A stretch of 64,000 bases of DNA, from NCBI GenBank assembly GCA_965662355.1, contig CBFIHP010000006.1:124001-188000 (forward strand), in the 5' to 3' direction. Each line of letters begins with the position of its first letter. Position 1 is the stretch's first letter. Source of the stretch: GCA-2683825 sp965662355 (GTDB lineage Bacteria > Planctomycetota > UBA1135 > GCA-002686595). Made by a program: the position numbers and the translations under genes. Below the pieces are notes generated by a model. It ran no database searches. It had not been told where the DNA came from and worked only from the letters and a program-made list of their open reading frames with translations. Positions 54,325-63,213 of this stretch are shown here, in pieces.

Positions 54325-56520
54325 ATGGGCTCCATGAAGCTGAAACTCGCGGTTACTGCAGTGCTCTTTCTTGCAAGCGTCATCCGCCAGGAGGAATCTC
54401 CGACGCCGGATTCCACGGCCGTCCCCGCGCGGCCCTTGCAGGAGCAATTAACCCAGGTACAGCGGTTGATCGAGGTCGAGCGCTGGCGACAGGCGAGAGA
54501 GCATCTGCTGTCTGCCCTCGAAGATCATCGAGACGAGGGCGACCTGACCTATCGCGTGGGCGAGGTGCGGCGCTTGCTGAAGAACATCGCCTTCGGCATG
54601 AACGTCCCACCCGCCGATCCTGCCGAGTGCGTCGAGGGAGCGCTGCTCCGTTATCGCCCCGAGCGTCGCGAAGTGCGTATCGCCTATCGCGCCAAGGCTT
54701 TCGATGCGCGGAAGGAAGTCTTCGAAGGAGACTTTCGTCCCGGGGATTTCCTTGCCTACGAAGGGTTCGACGGTCAGACGCAGTGGGTTCACACCTTGAC
54801 CTGGAACGGACCGTACACGATTCGCGTTCGCGGCCGGGCGCTTCCCACGGGAGATCCACTCTACATCGTGGCCTGTGCCACGGAAGATCAAGCGAGTGTC
54901 GTTGGATTCGGTGACGATGCCGCACTGATGCACGCCTCGCGGTACAACGACAACGTCGAGATCTTGGCAGAGAGGGACACGATTGCCGGCACGGAGCCCT
55001 ACGAGATCGAGATCGAGGTTCGTGCTCGCGATCTCAGCGTGTGCTTCAACGGCGAACGTATTCTTCAGGGCCAGAAGATCAGGAACCTGTACGGTCGGCT
55101 TTCCTTCAGCACCTTCGATGGCATCGAGGAGATACGCATCGAGGGCAGTGCGGAGTTCTCCTGGTTCCAACGCCAGGTGGACGCGGAGATGGCCCGGCGA
55201 CGCCTGGAATTCGAGAAGGTCCACGACGTTGATGCGGAGCTCCCCGAATGGCTGCGGGCCAGGGCCCCGAACACCGAAACGGCAGCGAAGGAGTCCTTGT
55301 TCCACGATTTCGGCACGGGCGAGGCGCTCGGCGAGGTCCTGGGGCGATCGGAGGCTTTCTTCGCGCGCATGGAATACGAGCAGGGCCTCGCCTACGTCGA
55401 CGGCCTCGCGCCCGACGCGTTCACGGCCGTACGAGCCTGGCTGCGTTGTCTCTTCCTGGAAGCGCTCGGGCGCTACGAGGAGGCCCTTGTGGAGGCCCGC
55501 GCCTGTGCCGCGAACCAGCCGGAACACTTCAAGGTGCAGCGCAAGCTAGTGGAGCTCGAACGCCAGCTGGGAACCCGGGAAGAGGGACTCGAGCACGCGC
55601 GCGGCCTCCTCGCAAGCTTCCCCGAGCGCCCGGAGTCCCACGAGGATCTGATTCGCGCCGTGCTTCTGGCGGGCGACCTCTCCCGCGCACGCATGCTCTT
55701 GAACAGAGCGGCGCAACGAGGGATCAGCTCCAAGCAGCTCTACGAACTGGACGATCTACTTCAGCGGGCGGGAGAGGGGCCGGTCTGGCGCAGTGCCTAT
55801 CAGTACCGTTCACGATACTTCCAGGTGCGCTCTGACATCTCGCGGAATCTCTGCCTGGAGGCCGGCAGGACTCTGGATACTGCCTACCAGAACTACGCGC
55901 GTCGCTGGGGCCGTATCGAGGAGCGCTCGGGGCACTATCCGGTTTACATCTTCTCGGGCGAGGTCGGCTACCAGCTCTACACGCGCGACCTCTTCGGAGA
56001 GATCCCGGTCCATACGGCGGGGCTCTTCACACCGATCCTCCAGCAGCTTCTCGTATGGAACCTGCCGCGCAAGGCAGACGTGATGAACACTCTCCGCCAC
56101 GAGTGCTTTCACCAGTACCTCGATGCCCTCGTCGGCCAAGCACCCGCGTGGCTCCACGAAGGCATGGCCGAGTACTTCGAGCGCGCCGAGAACATACGCG
56201 GTCAATGGACCGAGGGCCAACCCGCAACCGAGCACCTGGCCTTGCTTCGATCCCCCGATTTCGAGTGGCCGCCCCTGGAGGAGTTCCTGCACTCAGGACA
56301 CAAGGAGTTCCACGCCGACGGCTTTGGAAACTACGCCCGTGCCTGGTTGTGGATCCACTACCTCGAACGCAGTTCCGTCGAAAACAAGCAACGTCTGAAG
56401 GGCCTTATCGCTGCCCTCCGAAGCGGCACCGCTCCTCCGACCGCCGTCCGCCAGGCTTTCCCCGCCTCCGACCTGGAACGGCTGGAACGGGGCTGGAAAG
56501 CCCAACTCGATCGCCTTTAG
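54325..56520 (+). CDS. Exported TPR-zincin protein (DUF1570/peptidase-MA-like)
   Basis: 731 aa from ATG 54325 (ATG 54334 also opens the signal peptide MKLKLAVTAVLFLASV). Middle region about 350-500 is TPR-like (LRCLFLEALGRYEEALVEAR). The zinc motif is HECFH near residue 592, with the downstream LHEGMAEYFERAE giving a third Glu ligand region, as in gluzincin-type DUF1570 proteins of planctomycetes. Residues 90-300 form a beta-rich domain resembling a laminin-G/DUF1080-like fold. Probably a secreted peptidase or binding protein. Confidence 0.8.
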   Translation: MGSMKLKLAVTAVLFLASVIRQEESPTPDSTAVPARPLQEQLTQVQRLIEVERWRQAREHLLSALEDHRDEGDLTYRVGEVRRLLKNIAFGMNVPPADPAECVEGALLRYRPERREVRIAYRAKAFDARKEVFEGDFRPGDFLAYEGFDGQTQWVHTLTWNGPYTIRVRGRALPTGDPLYIVACATEDQASVVGFGDDAALMHASRYNDNVEILAERDTIAGTEPYEIEIEVRARDLSVCFNGERILQGQKIRNLYGRLSFSTFDGIEEIRIEGSAEFSWFQRQVDAEMARRRLEFEKVHDVDAELPEWLRARAPNTETAAKESLFHDFGTGEALGEVLGRSEAFFARMEYEQGLAYVDGLAPDAFTAVRAWLRCLFLEALGRYEEALVEARACAANQPEHFKVQRKLVELERQLGTREEGLEHARGLLASFPERPESHEDLIRAVLLAGDLSRARMLLNRAAQRGISSKQLYELDDLLQRAGEGPVWRSAYQYRSRYFQVRSDISRNLCLEAGRTLDTAYQNYARRWGRIEERSGHYPVYIFSGEVGYQLYTRDLFGEIPVHTAGLFTPILQQLLVWNLPRKADVMNTLRHECFHQYLDALVGQAPAWLHEGMAEYFERAENIRGQWTEGQPATEHLALLRSPDFEWPPLEEFLHSGHKEFHADGFGNYARAWLWIHYLERSSVENKQRLKGLIAALRSGTAPPTAVRQAFPASDLERLERGWKAQLDRL

Positions 56521-56521
56521 T

Positions 56522-56541
56522 CTTCCTCCGAGCCGAGGAAG
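56522..56541. terminator. Hairpin between convergent genes
   Basis: CTTCCTC/GAGGAAG, a perfect 7-bp stem with a 6-base loop, between the stops at 56520 and 56546. It could serve both directions. Confidence 0.5.
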
Positions 56542-56545
56542 GCGG

Positions 56546-58171
56546 CTAGCGCTCTACGCTGAGGTGCTGGTTTGGGGTTATGCGAGCTAGCTCTTGCGTG
56601 GTGCCGTCGGGCCAGTGGATGCGCAGGGTGACGGAGTTGCATCCAGCGGGGAGGCCGAAATGGGCTTCGGGGGGGGAGGAGGAGAGGAAGCTGCCGCCCG
56701 AGTAGATCCAGCGTGTTTGGAGGACGGTGCCGGCGATCAGTTCGATCTTGGCGCCGAGCTGGCTGCTCTGGTCGTTCGGAGCGAGCTCGATGATCAGCCA
56801 GTTCTCGGGTTGCGTGTCGTTGCGCAGGATGCGCAGGGGGCCGTTCCGCTCCGAAACAACGACGTCGATGTCTCCGTCACGGTCCAGGTCGCCGAAGGCT
56901 GCGCCGCGGTCGCAATGGTCGGCCGTGAGAAAAGGGCCGGCGCGTTCGGCTCCGACTTCGAGAAAGCGGCTCCCGTCGCGCTCGTAGAGCATGGGGGGTT
57001 GACGATAGTCGGAGTCCATGACCGCGTAGGTCGCGTTGGGATAGACATGCCCGTTGAAGAACAGGAGGTCCTCGTCCGCGTCATGGTCGAAGTCGTGGAA
57101 TCCGCAGGCCCATCCGACGAGGGCAAAGGCGCGCATGCCCAGTCCGTAGCGCCGTGTCTCATCGTCGAAGAAGCGCCCCGTCTTGTTGATGTGCAGCGTG
57201 TTGGTGTCGTTGGAGAAGTTGGTCGTGAACACATCTGGAAAACCGTTGCCGCTGACGTCTCCGATGCCGATGCCCATGGTTGATTGGGTCGAACCATCGA
57301 CGTTCGCTGCGAGGCCGGTGCGGGCTCCGTTTTCTTCAAAGCGCCAAAGCCCGGCGTTGCGATAGAGAAAGTTGGGCCCGGAGTCGTTGCCGACGAAGAC
57401 GTCCTGGGTGCCATCGGCGTCGAAGTCGAGAATCACGACGCCCAGGCCAAAGGCCGGTTCCGTGGATCGGCCCCAGCCCTCCGCAATCTCTTCGAAGGAT
57501 CCGTCGCCTCCGTTGCGATAGAGCCTGTCGGCTTGCGGCGGGAGACCGCGCGGCCCCTTGAAGACGGGAGCGCCCTTGAAGTTCGAGGGCGGTGGGGGAG
57601 AGGTCGGGTCGAAGCGCAGGTAGTTCGTTACGTAGAGATCAAGATCCCCGTCGCGATCCAGATCTCCGAAGGCCGCGGCTGTCGACCAGTCGCGAAGTTT
57701 GCCGCTGGAATCCGCTGGCTGCCGCTCGCGGAACTTGCCCCCGAGGTTCTGGAGCTGTGCGTTGGCGCCGTAGCAAGTCACGTAAAGGTCGCGCCATCCG
57801 TCACTGTCGGTATCGCCCACGGCCACGCCCATGGCCCAACGCCGTAGCTCGATCCCAGTGCGTTTCGTCACATCGATGAAGGCCATCTGACCCTTGTTTT
57901 CGAAGAGCCTCGAACCGGGTCCCGTATCCGGCGTCTCGAGCGTGGCTCCATTGGGAACGAAGATGTCGAGGTCACCGTCACGGTCGTGGTCGATCAGTGC
58001 CACGCCTCCGCCCTTGACCTCGAGGATCTGCGAAGAAGGTGTGCTGCCCGCTGTCGTACGGAAGTCCAGACCGGTCTCCGCCCCCAGAACGGTAAAGGCG
58101 AGTTTCCGTGGGGAATCCTCTCCACAGCTCGTCGAGAGGATGATGCACGCTAGCACAGCTCGATTTCTCAT
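56546..58171 (-). CDS. CRTAC1-family lipoprotein: FG-GAP repeats with ASPIC/UnbV domain
   Basis: 541 aa. The signal ends in a lipobox-like STSC (Cys16). FG-GAP calcium loops recur (DHDRDGDLDIFV, DTDSDGWRDLYV, DLDRDGDLDLYV, DFDADGTQDVFV, DLDRDGDIDVVV). The C-terminal ASPIC/UnbV domain has NWLIIELAPN and IHWPDGTTQELARI. It resembles 27473-29323 in architecture but is anchored by lipid in place of a helix. It overlaps the upstream TPR gene by 4 bp. Confidence 0.92.
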   Translation of the reverse strand: MRNRAVLACIILSTSCGEDSPRKLAFTVLGAETGLDFRTTAGSTPSSQILEVKGGGVALIDHDRDGDLDIFVPNGATLETPDTGPGSRLFENKGQMAFIDVTKRTGIELRRWAMGVAVGDTDSDGWRDLYVTCYGANAQLQNLGGKFRERQPADSSGKLRDWSTAAAFGDLDRDGDLDLYVTNYLRFDPTSPPPPSNFKGAPVFKGPRGLPPQADRLYRNGGDGSFEEIAEGWGRSTEPAFGLGVVILDFDADGTQDVFVGNDSGPNFLYRNAGLWRFEENGARTGLAANVDGSTQSTMGIGIGDVSGNGFPDVFTTNFSNDTNTLHINKTGRFFDDETRRYGLGMRAFALVGWACGFHDFDHDADEDLLFFNGHVYPNATYAVMDSDYRQPPMLYERDGSRFLEVGAERAGPFLTADHCDRGAAFGDLDRDGDIDVVVSERNGPLRILRNDTQPENWLIIELAPNDQSSQLGAKIELIAGTVLQTRWIYSGGSFLSSSPPEAHFGLPAGCNSVTLRIHWPDGTTQELARITPNQHLSVER

Positions 58172-58986
58172 CGCTGCTCTTCCGCCAGGGTGAGCGCTTT
58201 GCGCTCGTGCTCATAGATCTGCCACGCACGCTCGGCGCTGGCTTCGTCGCCCAGACGCCGTTGCACCAGGCTCAAGGTATAGAAGGCGCTGATGTTCTTC
58301 GGCGCCAGTTGCGTGGAGCGCAGAAGCTCGTCGCGTGCCTCGGCGTAGCGATCCAAGGCGAAGTACACATCCGCCAGGCGAGCGTGACACGCGGCGCGCT
58401 CCGCGGCCCGCGCCTGGTACATGCGCGGGTCCTCTTTGCGGAGTGTCTCGAATAGCTCGAGTGCGTTCTGGAAGGAGACCTTGGCCTCATCCAGCTGGCT
58501 CTCCTCGAGCTCGATGAGACCCAGACCGTAGATGGCCTTGGGCTCGCGCGGGTCGATCGTTGCGAAGATACGGTACTGCTCGCGCGCTTCGTCCAGTTGA
58601 CCCAGCATCCAATGCGAGCGACCGAGATAGCCGTGCACGATGAAGTAGTCGGGCGCCTTTTCCAGCGCCGCTTCGAACCAACCCTGGGCCGCTCCGTAAT
58701 TGCCGGCCTTCTCGAAGCTCATTCCGACCAGGAAGTCGGCCTGTCCCTCCTCCGGATGAAGCTTGCCAAAGGCCAGTGCGAGTTCTCGCGCTGCTTCGAA
58801 GCGTCCTCGCCCGATCTCTCGAATCACCGGCTGCAGCCCCTTGGCGAGTGCACGGGGTTTCGGCCGGGACGTCGGTAGCGCTTGCGTGGGCGCCGGCGGA
58901 CTGGGTGCCGACGGAGAGCAGGCCCACATCCCCAGAGCCAGGAGAACGCTCCAGCACCGAATCCCCATGCCGTGGCGGATATCCAT
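58168..58986 (-). CDS. TPR lipoprotein
   Basis: 272 aa from ATG 58986 (GGTGAG upstream; ATG 58968 begins the signal proper: CWSVLLALGMWAC, Cys near 23). At least five TPR units are seen from residue 60 (RFEAARELALAFGKLHPEEG, NYGAAQGWFEAALEKAPDY, QLDEAREQYRIFATIDP, LDEAKVSFQNALELF, YAEARDELLRSTQLAPKN). It probably scaffolds an outer-membrane or periplasmic assembly and is translationally coupled to the CRTAC1 lipoprotein by an ATGA overlap. Confidence 0.88.
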   Translation of the reverse strand: MDIRHGMGIRCWSVLLALGMWACSPSAPSPPAPTQALPTSRPKPRALAKGLQPVIREIGRGRFEAARELALAFGKLHPEEGQADFLVGMSFEKAGNYGAAQGWFEAALEKAPDYFIVHGYLGRSHWMLGQLDEAREQYRIFATIDPREPKAIYGLGLIELEESQLDEAKVSFQNALELFETLRKEDPRMYQARAAERAACHARLADVYFALDRYAEARDELLRSTQLAPKNISAFYTLSLVQRRLGDEASAERAWQIYEHERKALTLAEEQR

Positions 58987-58992
58987 GCTTGC

Positions 58993-60582
58993 TCACCAGC
59001 GCGTGGGCACGTAGTCCTTCAGGAACTGGCCCCAACAATGCACGCCCGTCGTGAAGCCATCGAAGATCGGAGCGACGATGCGTGCCGCCCCATCGATGGA
59101 ATCCAGAGGAGGGGCAAAGCGGTTGTCGGTCTCCTTGTTCACGGTCTTCTCGAAGGGGTCCTCGTCCGTGACCCAGCCAGTATCCACGCTGTTCATGTGG
59201 ATGCCGTCCTTCACGAAATCCGCTGCGGAGGTGCGCGTCATCATGTTCAACGCGGCCTTGGCCATGTTGGTGTGGGGATGCCGCGTGGTCTTGAAGGTGC
59301 GATAGAACTGTCCCTCCATGGCCGAGACGTTGACGACGTGCTTGTCGCGCGTTTCCACGCGCAGCATGAGCCCCTTCAAGCGCGCGGTCAGCAGGAACGG
59401 TGCGATGCTGTTGACCAGCTGGACCTCGATCAGCTCGATCGTCGGAACTTCGGCCAGGTTCATGCGCCACGAGTTTCCGCGGCGTAGATCCAGTTGCTGG
59501 CCATCGCCGTCGCACATACCCTCGGGAAAGAGGTGGGCCTGATCCTCTTCCGACAGAAGATCCAGCTGCGACAACTCGGAAGCACCTACGACGCCCTCCA
59601 ATCCCTTGGGCAGCAAAGCACCTTGGCGCTTTGCGATCAGACTCTGCTTGCCTTCGCCTCCACCGATGTCGCCGATGTCATCGAGGAGCGCCTCATGTCG
59701 CGCCAAGAGCTCCCGCGCCTCCGGCGCCAGCTGGAGCTTGCGTTCGCGGTCCATGAGGTGCTCGTAGTATGCCGGAGGACGCCGTACGGTCTGGCAAGCG
59801 TTGTGAATCAGGAAGTCCAGATGCGGAAGGGTCTCACACAGGTGCTTGGCCAGTGTCTCGACACTGGGTGTATGCCGCAGATCCAGGCCGTGGATATGAA
59901 GTCGACCACGCCAGTTTGCGAAGTCTTCCTCGCCAGAAAAACGGCGCGCCGAATCACTGGGGAAACGGGTCGTGGCCACCACGGTGGCCCCAGCTCGCAA
60001 GAGCATCAAGGCAGCTTCATACCCGATCTTGACCCGCGAGCCCGTGACGAGGGCCACGCGTCCCTCGAGGTTCGCACTCTGGTTGCGCTTCGACCAGTTC
60101 AGCTGCGCACACTCTGGACAGAGCGAGTCGTAGTGGTGGTGTAGCTCGTGGTAGGGATGTTTGCAGATGTAGCAATCACGCGGCTCTTCGAGCCTGCGGC
60201 TCGCACGGCTCTTGGCGGGTAGCGCTTCCCTTGTTGCCTGTCGCTCGAGCAGTTCCCGGTCGCTAGAGGAGATGGCCAGGTTCGCGGGAGCCACGGGGAA
60301 GCGCAGGGCTCGCTTCAATGCCCGGTTGCTCGTCGCATCGAGCGCGGCGTCGTCCCTTGTGCGGACCTTCTCACGCAACGCGTTTCGTCTGTGGCGCGAA
60401 AGAGCACGGCGTTCCGTGCGATCGGGGAAGGCGATACGTCCACCCGCATCCCGCAGCCGGCGTAGGGTCTCCTCGTCCAGCGCCGTCAGGCGCCGGTGAT
60501 CCTCGGCCAGCCACTCGAGCCAGTCGAGAAACGGAGCGAGTTCGCCCGGAGGAAGTGCAGGAGGGTCGCCTTCGCTATCCAT
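58993..60582 (-). CDS. Short-chain dehydrogenase/reductase with N-terminal zinc-ribbon region
   Basis: 529 aa. Residues 1-135 are Arg-rich and helical; 136-160 hold CYIC and CPEC separated by a His-rich spacer, a zinc-binding module. The SDR fold starts near 175: ALVTGSRVKIGYEAALMLL is the cofactor loop, FLIHNACQTVRRP the NAG-like strand, VVNVSAMEGQF carries the catalytic Ser. At the expected Tyr-x-x-x-Lys site the sequence is T-N-M-A-K within HPHTNMAKAALN, so the catalytic Tyr is replaced by Thr. Enzyme activity may be altered. Six bases separate it from the TPR lipoprotein gene downstream. Confidence 0.87.
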   Translation of the reverse strand: MDSEGDPPALPPGELAPFLDWLEWLAEDHRRLTALDEETLRRLRDAGGRIAFPDRTERRALSRHRRNALREKVRTRDDAALDATSNRALKRALRFPVAPANLAISSSDRELLERQATREALPAKSRASRRLEEPRDCYICKHPYHELHHHYDSLCPECAQLNWSKRNQSANLEGRVALVTGSRVKIGYEAALMLLRAGATVVATTRFPSDSARRFSGEEDFANWRGRLHIHGLDLRHTPSVETLAKHLCETLPHLDFLIHNACQTVRRPPAYYEHLMDRERKLQLAPEARELLARHEALLDDIGDIGGGEGKQSLIAKRQGALLPKGLEGVVGASELSQLDLLSEEDQAHLFPEGMCDGDGQQLDLRRGNSWRMNLAEVPTIELIEVQLVNSIAPFLLTARLKGLMLRVETRDKHVVNVSAMEGQFYRTFKTTRHPHTNMAKAALNMMTRTSAADFVKDGIHMNSVDTGWVTDEDPFEKTVNKETDNRFAPPLDSIDGAARIVAPIFDGFTTGVHCWGQFLKDYVPTRW

Positions 60583-60591
60583 GGCGGGAGT

Positions 60592-61341
60592 TTATCCGCG
60601 CCATGCAAAAGGGGGTATCGGCGGAGGGTGGAGTCGCTTCGAGAAAGGCGAGAAAGACGCCGAAAGCGAAGAGCGCGGCTCAGCAGGAGAGGCCCATACC
60701 CCCGAACACCATCCCGTGGCCTTGGCCGACGTGCGCTGGCAGAGTGCCATCGGCATATATTCAGGATCGTCGATGTGCCTGCGCGCCCGGGTGTGCAGTC
60801 CACGCGCCGCGTGCCCCGAAGGCCGTGAGAGAACCGTGGCCACATCGCTCCAGGCCAGGTGAAAGAGCCCGCGTAGCATGAGCACCGAGCGCCCTTCGAC
60901 CTCCTGGTTCCAGAGCAACTGACACCCCGGAGGCTTGAGGGGGCCCACGAAGTTCTCGAAGTGCGGCACCAGGATCAATCCGAAATCGTCACCGGCCCCA
61001 GCGGTCTTCGTCCTCTTATCGTGCCCCTTGCGCGCACTTTCCAGGAGGTGGTTGCGGGCTATGCCCAGAAACCAGGCCCGAAAGCCCCGCTCGGTATCCG
61101 CGCGCATCGAGCGGATGGCCCCGAAGCAACAAACGACCGTGTCCTGGAAGACGTCCTCGGCATCCACTCCGTGCATCCCCATGCGCAGTGCGATGCCGCC
61201 GATTCCGGAAACGAGTGCGCGACGTGAGCGTGAGATCAGTCGCGCCAGAGCGTCTCCGTCCCCCAGACGGGCGAGCTCCAGGTCGAAGTTCCGAACGACG
61301 AAGCCAAGGATCGCGTGGGGGCCCGGTAGGTCTGAATTCAT
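60592..61341 (-). CDS. Atypical sigma-70-family factor
   Basis: 249 aa from ATG 61341; the open frame extends to 61470 but without support. Region 2 spans about 25-105 (VDAEDVFQDTVVCCFGAIRS, RGFRAWFLGIARNHLLESAR). A 40-residue loop leads to a weak region 4 at about 145-190 (RSVLMLRGLFHLAWSDVATV and LHTRARRH). A Ser/Pro-rich tail of about 55 residues follows. No membrane helix. The downstream SDR gene begins 9 bp after its stop, so the two can be cotranscribed. Confidence 0.75.
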   Translation of the reverse strand: MNSDLPGPHAILGFVVRNFDLELARLGDGDALARLISRSRRALVSGIGGIALRMGMHGVDAEDVFQDTVVCCFGAIRSMRADTERGFRAWFLGIARNHLLESARKGHDKRTKTAGAGDDFGLILVPHFENFVGPLKPPGCQLLWNQEVEGRSVLMLRGLFHLAWSDVATVLSRPSGHAARGLHTRARRHIDDPEYMPMALCQRTSAKATGWCSGVWASPAEPRSSLSASFSPFSKRLHPPPIPPFAWRG

Positions 61342-61506
61342 ATCCGCCCAAGGGGTGAGGAGGTAGGGCAAACGCGCGAGCCCCATGCCTGGATGTTGCC
61401 CAATTCCTCTGAACGGAACGCGGGCTTTGCCTTTTTTTGCCTTCCGTGCACGCAAGCTCATGAAAACCACTGAGTTACGCTGTCATGGCAGGAGCAGCGG
61501 ATTCCG

Positions 61507-61528
61507 CCCGCCTTACCCGAGAGGCGGG
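61507..61528. other. Hairpin in the gap between recQ and the sigma-like gene
   Basis: CCCGCCT/AGGCGGG, a perfect 7-bp stem with an 8-base loop, about 80 bp downstream of the recQ stop. No T-run follows on the minus strand; terminator role uncertain. The rest of the 264-bp gap contains no gene I can support. Confidence 0.4.
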
Positions 61529-61605
61529 AACCCGACCGGGCTTTTCGGAAGATCGGGCAAGCAGCCGGGTCCTCCACGTGCCCGCGGACGGGCTCGGGTT
61601 CGGTC

Positions 61606-63213
61606 TCACGCGTGCTTGCGCCTCCGGCGCTTGGGCCGGCCAGTCCGCTGCCCGCGCTCCGGCGAGGTGGCCCTTCGATCGTCCAGGGCCCCTCCGCAGC
61701 GATCGCACAGACCACACGCAGGTGGGTTTTCCTCGCCGAAATAGCGCCGCAGGAAGATGCTGCGGCATTCGCTGGTGTTGGCGTACTCGCGCACGGCGTC
61801 CAGGCGTTCGTCGTCCTCGCGAAATCTGGTCAGCATGCGGCCCAGAAGCTCGTCGATGCGTGAGCGCAGTTCAGGTGCCGAGACCACCAGATGCATGCGC
61901 TTGAGCGCGTCACGCTCGAGGGCGCCCAGCTCCTCGAGTTGCGTGCAAACGGAACGCGTCACCGTTTGTGGCGTGCCGGCCGAGAGCGCGAGCTCCGGGA
62001 TCGCGACGGGGCGCGCGGCGCCGGCCCACGCCTCCAGCGCTCGAGCGATGCGCTGCAGTTGACCCGCGTGGGCGCGGCCGGTCCGTTGCAGGTGCTCTTG
62101 AATGAGCAGGTCGTCCTCGTCGAAGAAGAGAATGCAATTCGAGGGTTTGCCGTCGCGCCCGGCGCGCCCCGATTCCTGAACGTACTGCTCGAGCGATCCT
62201 GGACACTGGTAGTGAAAGATAGTGCGGATGTCGGGTTTGTCGATGCCCATGCCGAAGGCAGAGGTCGCCACCATCAAGAGCTTTTGCTTCGGTTTCAGAA
62301 ACTGCTTCAAGGCTGCTTGGCGTTCCGCGCGGGCCATGCGGCCGTGGTAGCTGGCACTCGGAATGTGCGCACGCTGGAACGTCAAGGCGAGACCGTCGGT
62401 GGCAGCGATGGTCGAGCAATAGGCGATCGCCGGGCGCTGTAGCTTGCGCAGACGGCGTGCGACGCGCTCGGGTTTGCTGGCCTTCGTCACCACCTCGACC
62501 TCGAGGCGCAGGTTGTGGCGATGGGGTGAAACACGCAGGACGAGGGGCCGCTCCAGTCGCAAGCGCTCGGCGATGTCGTTCTGCACGCGTGGCGTGGCGG
62601 TGGCCGTCAAGGCCAGCACCTGCGGACCGCCCAGGCTCTCGCGCAGCATTCCGAGGCGCATGTACGCGGGTCGGAAGTCGTGGCCCCACTCAGAGATGCA
62701 GTGGGCTTCGTCGACACACAGAAGCCAGGGTTTCGCTTTCTCGAAGGCCTCGCGCGTCGCGTCCGACTGCAACGTCTCGGGAGTCGTCAACACGATCAAG
62801 CGCCCCCCCTTCGCGAGCCGTGCCAGGGCGTCGCGTTTCTCCTGGACCAGCAAGGTTCCGTCGATGCGGACGGTGGGAACCCCTTTGCGACGCAAGGCCT
62901 GTTCCTGGTCGCTCATCAGGGCGATCAAGGGCGAGACCACGACGGTCGGACGCGGGGCCATGGCGCCGGGCACCTGGTAGATCAGCGACTTGCCAAAACC
63001 GGTGGGGAGTACACAGAGGGCATCCCGCCCGGCGAGGATCGCTTCCAGGGCGCGCTTCTGTTCGCGGCGCAGCTCGCGGATTCCGAAGACCCGCGTGGCA
63101 GTATCGATCGCCGTGGCCAGGTTACGGCCCGAGGGGCGCTCCTTGTTCCGTTGCGGTCGGCGTGCTCGGCGCCGTCTGCTCTTTCTCGGTGGGTTGCCGG
63201 ATGCCTGCGTCAC
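61606..63213 (-). CDS. recQ: RecQ-family ATP-dependent DNA helicase
   Basis: 535 aa from GTG 63213, which overlaps the eda stop as GTGA; the frame continues upstream only antisense to eda. Walker A is LPTGFGKSLIYQ, box II is VDEAHCISEWGHDFR, then LALTATATPRVQ and the C-terminal helicase half with YVQESGRAGRDGKPS. A winged-helix-like segment at about 420-480 precedes the zinc module CRSIFLRRYFGEENPPACGL-CDRC at the C-terminus; there is no HRDC domain. Unwinds DNA during repair. The Arg-rich N-terminus is unusual. Confidence 0.93.
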   Translation of the reverse strand: MTQASGNPPRKSRRRRARRPQRNKERPSGRNLATAIDTATRVFGIRELRREQKRALEAILAGRDALCVLPTGFGKSLIYQVPGAMAPRPTVVVSPLIALMSDQEQALRRKGVPTVRIDGTLLVQEKRDALARLAKGGRLIVLTTPETLQSDATREAFEKAKPWLLCVDEAHCISEWGHDFRPAYMRLGMLRESLGGPQVLALTATATPRVQNDIAERLRLERPLVLRVSPHRHNLRLEVEVVTKASKPERVARRLRKLQRPAIAYCSTIAATDGLALTFQRAHIPSASYHGRMARAERQAALKQFLKPKQKLLMVATSAFGMGIDKPDIRTIFHYQCPGSLEQYVQESGRAGRDGKPSNCILFFDEDDLLIQEHLQRTGRAHAGQLQRIARALEAWAGAARPVAIPELALSAGTPQTVTRSVCTQLEELGALERDALKRMHLVVSAPELRSRIDELLGRMLTRFREDDERLDAVREYANTSECRSIFLRRYFGEENPPACGLCDRCGGALDDRRATSPERGQRTGRPKRRRRKHA

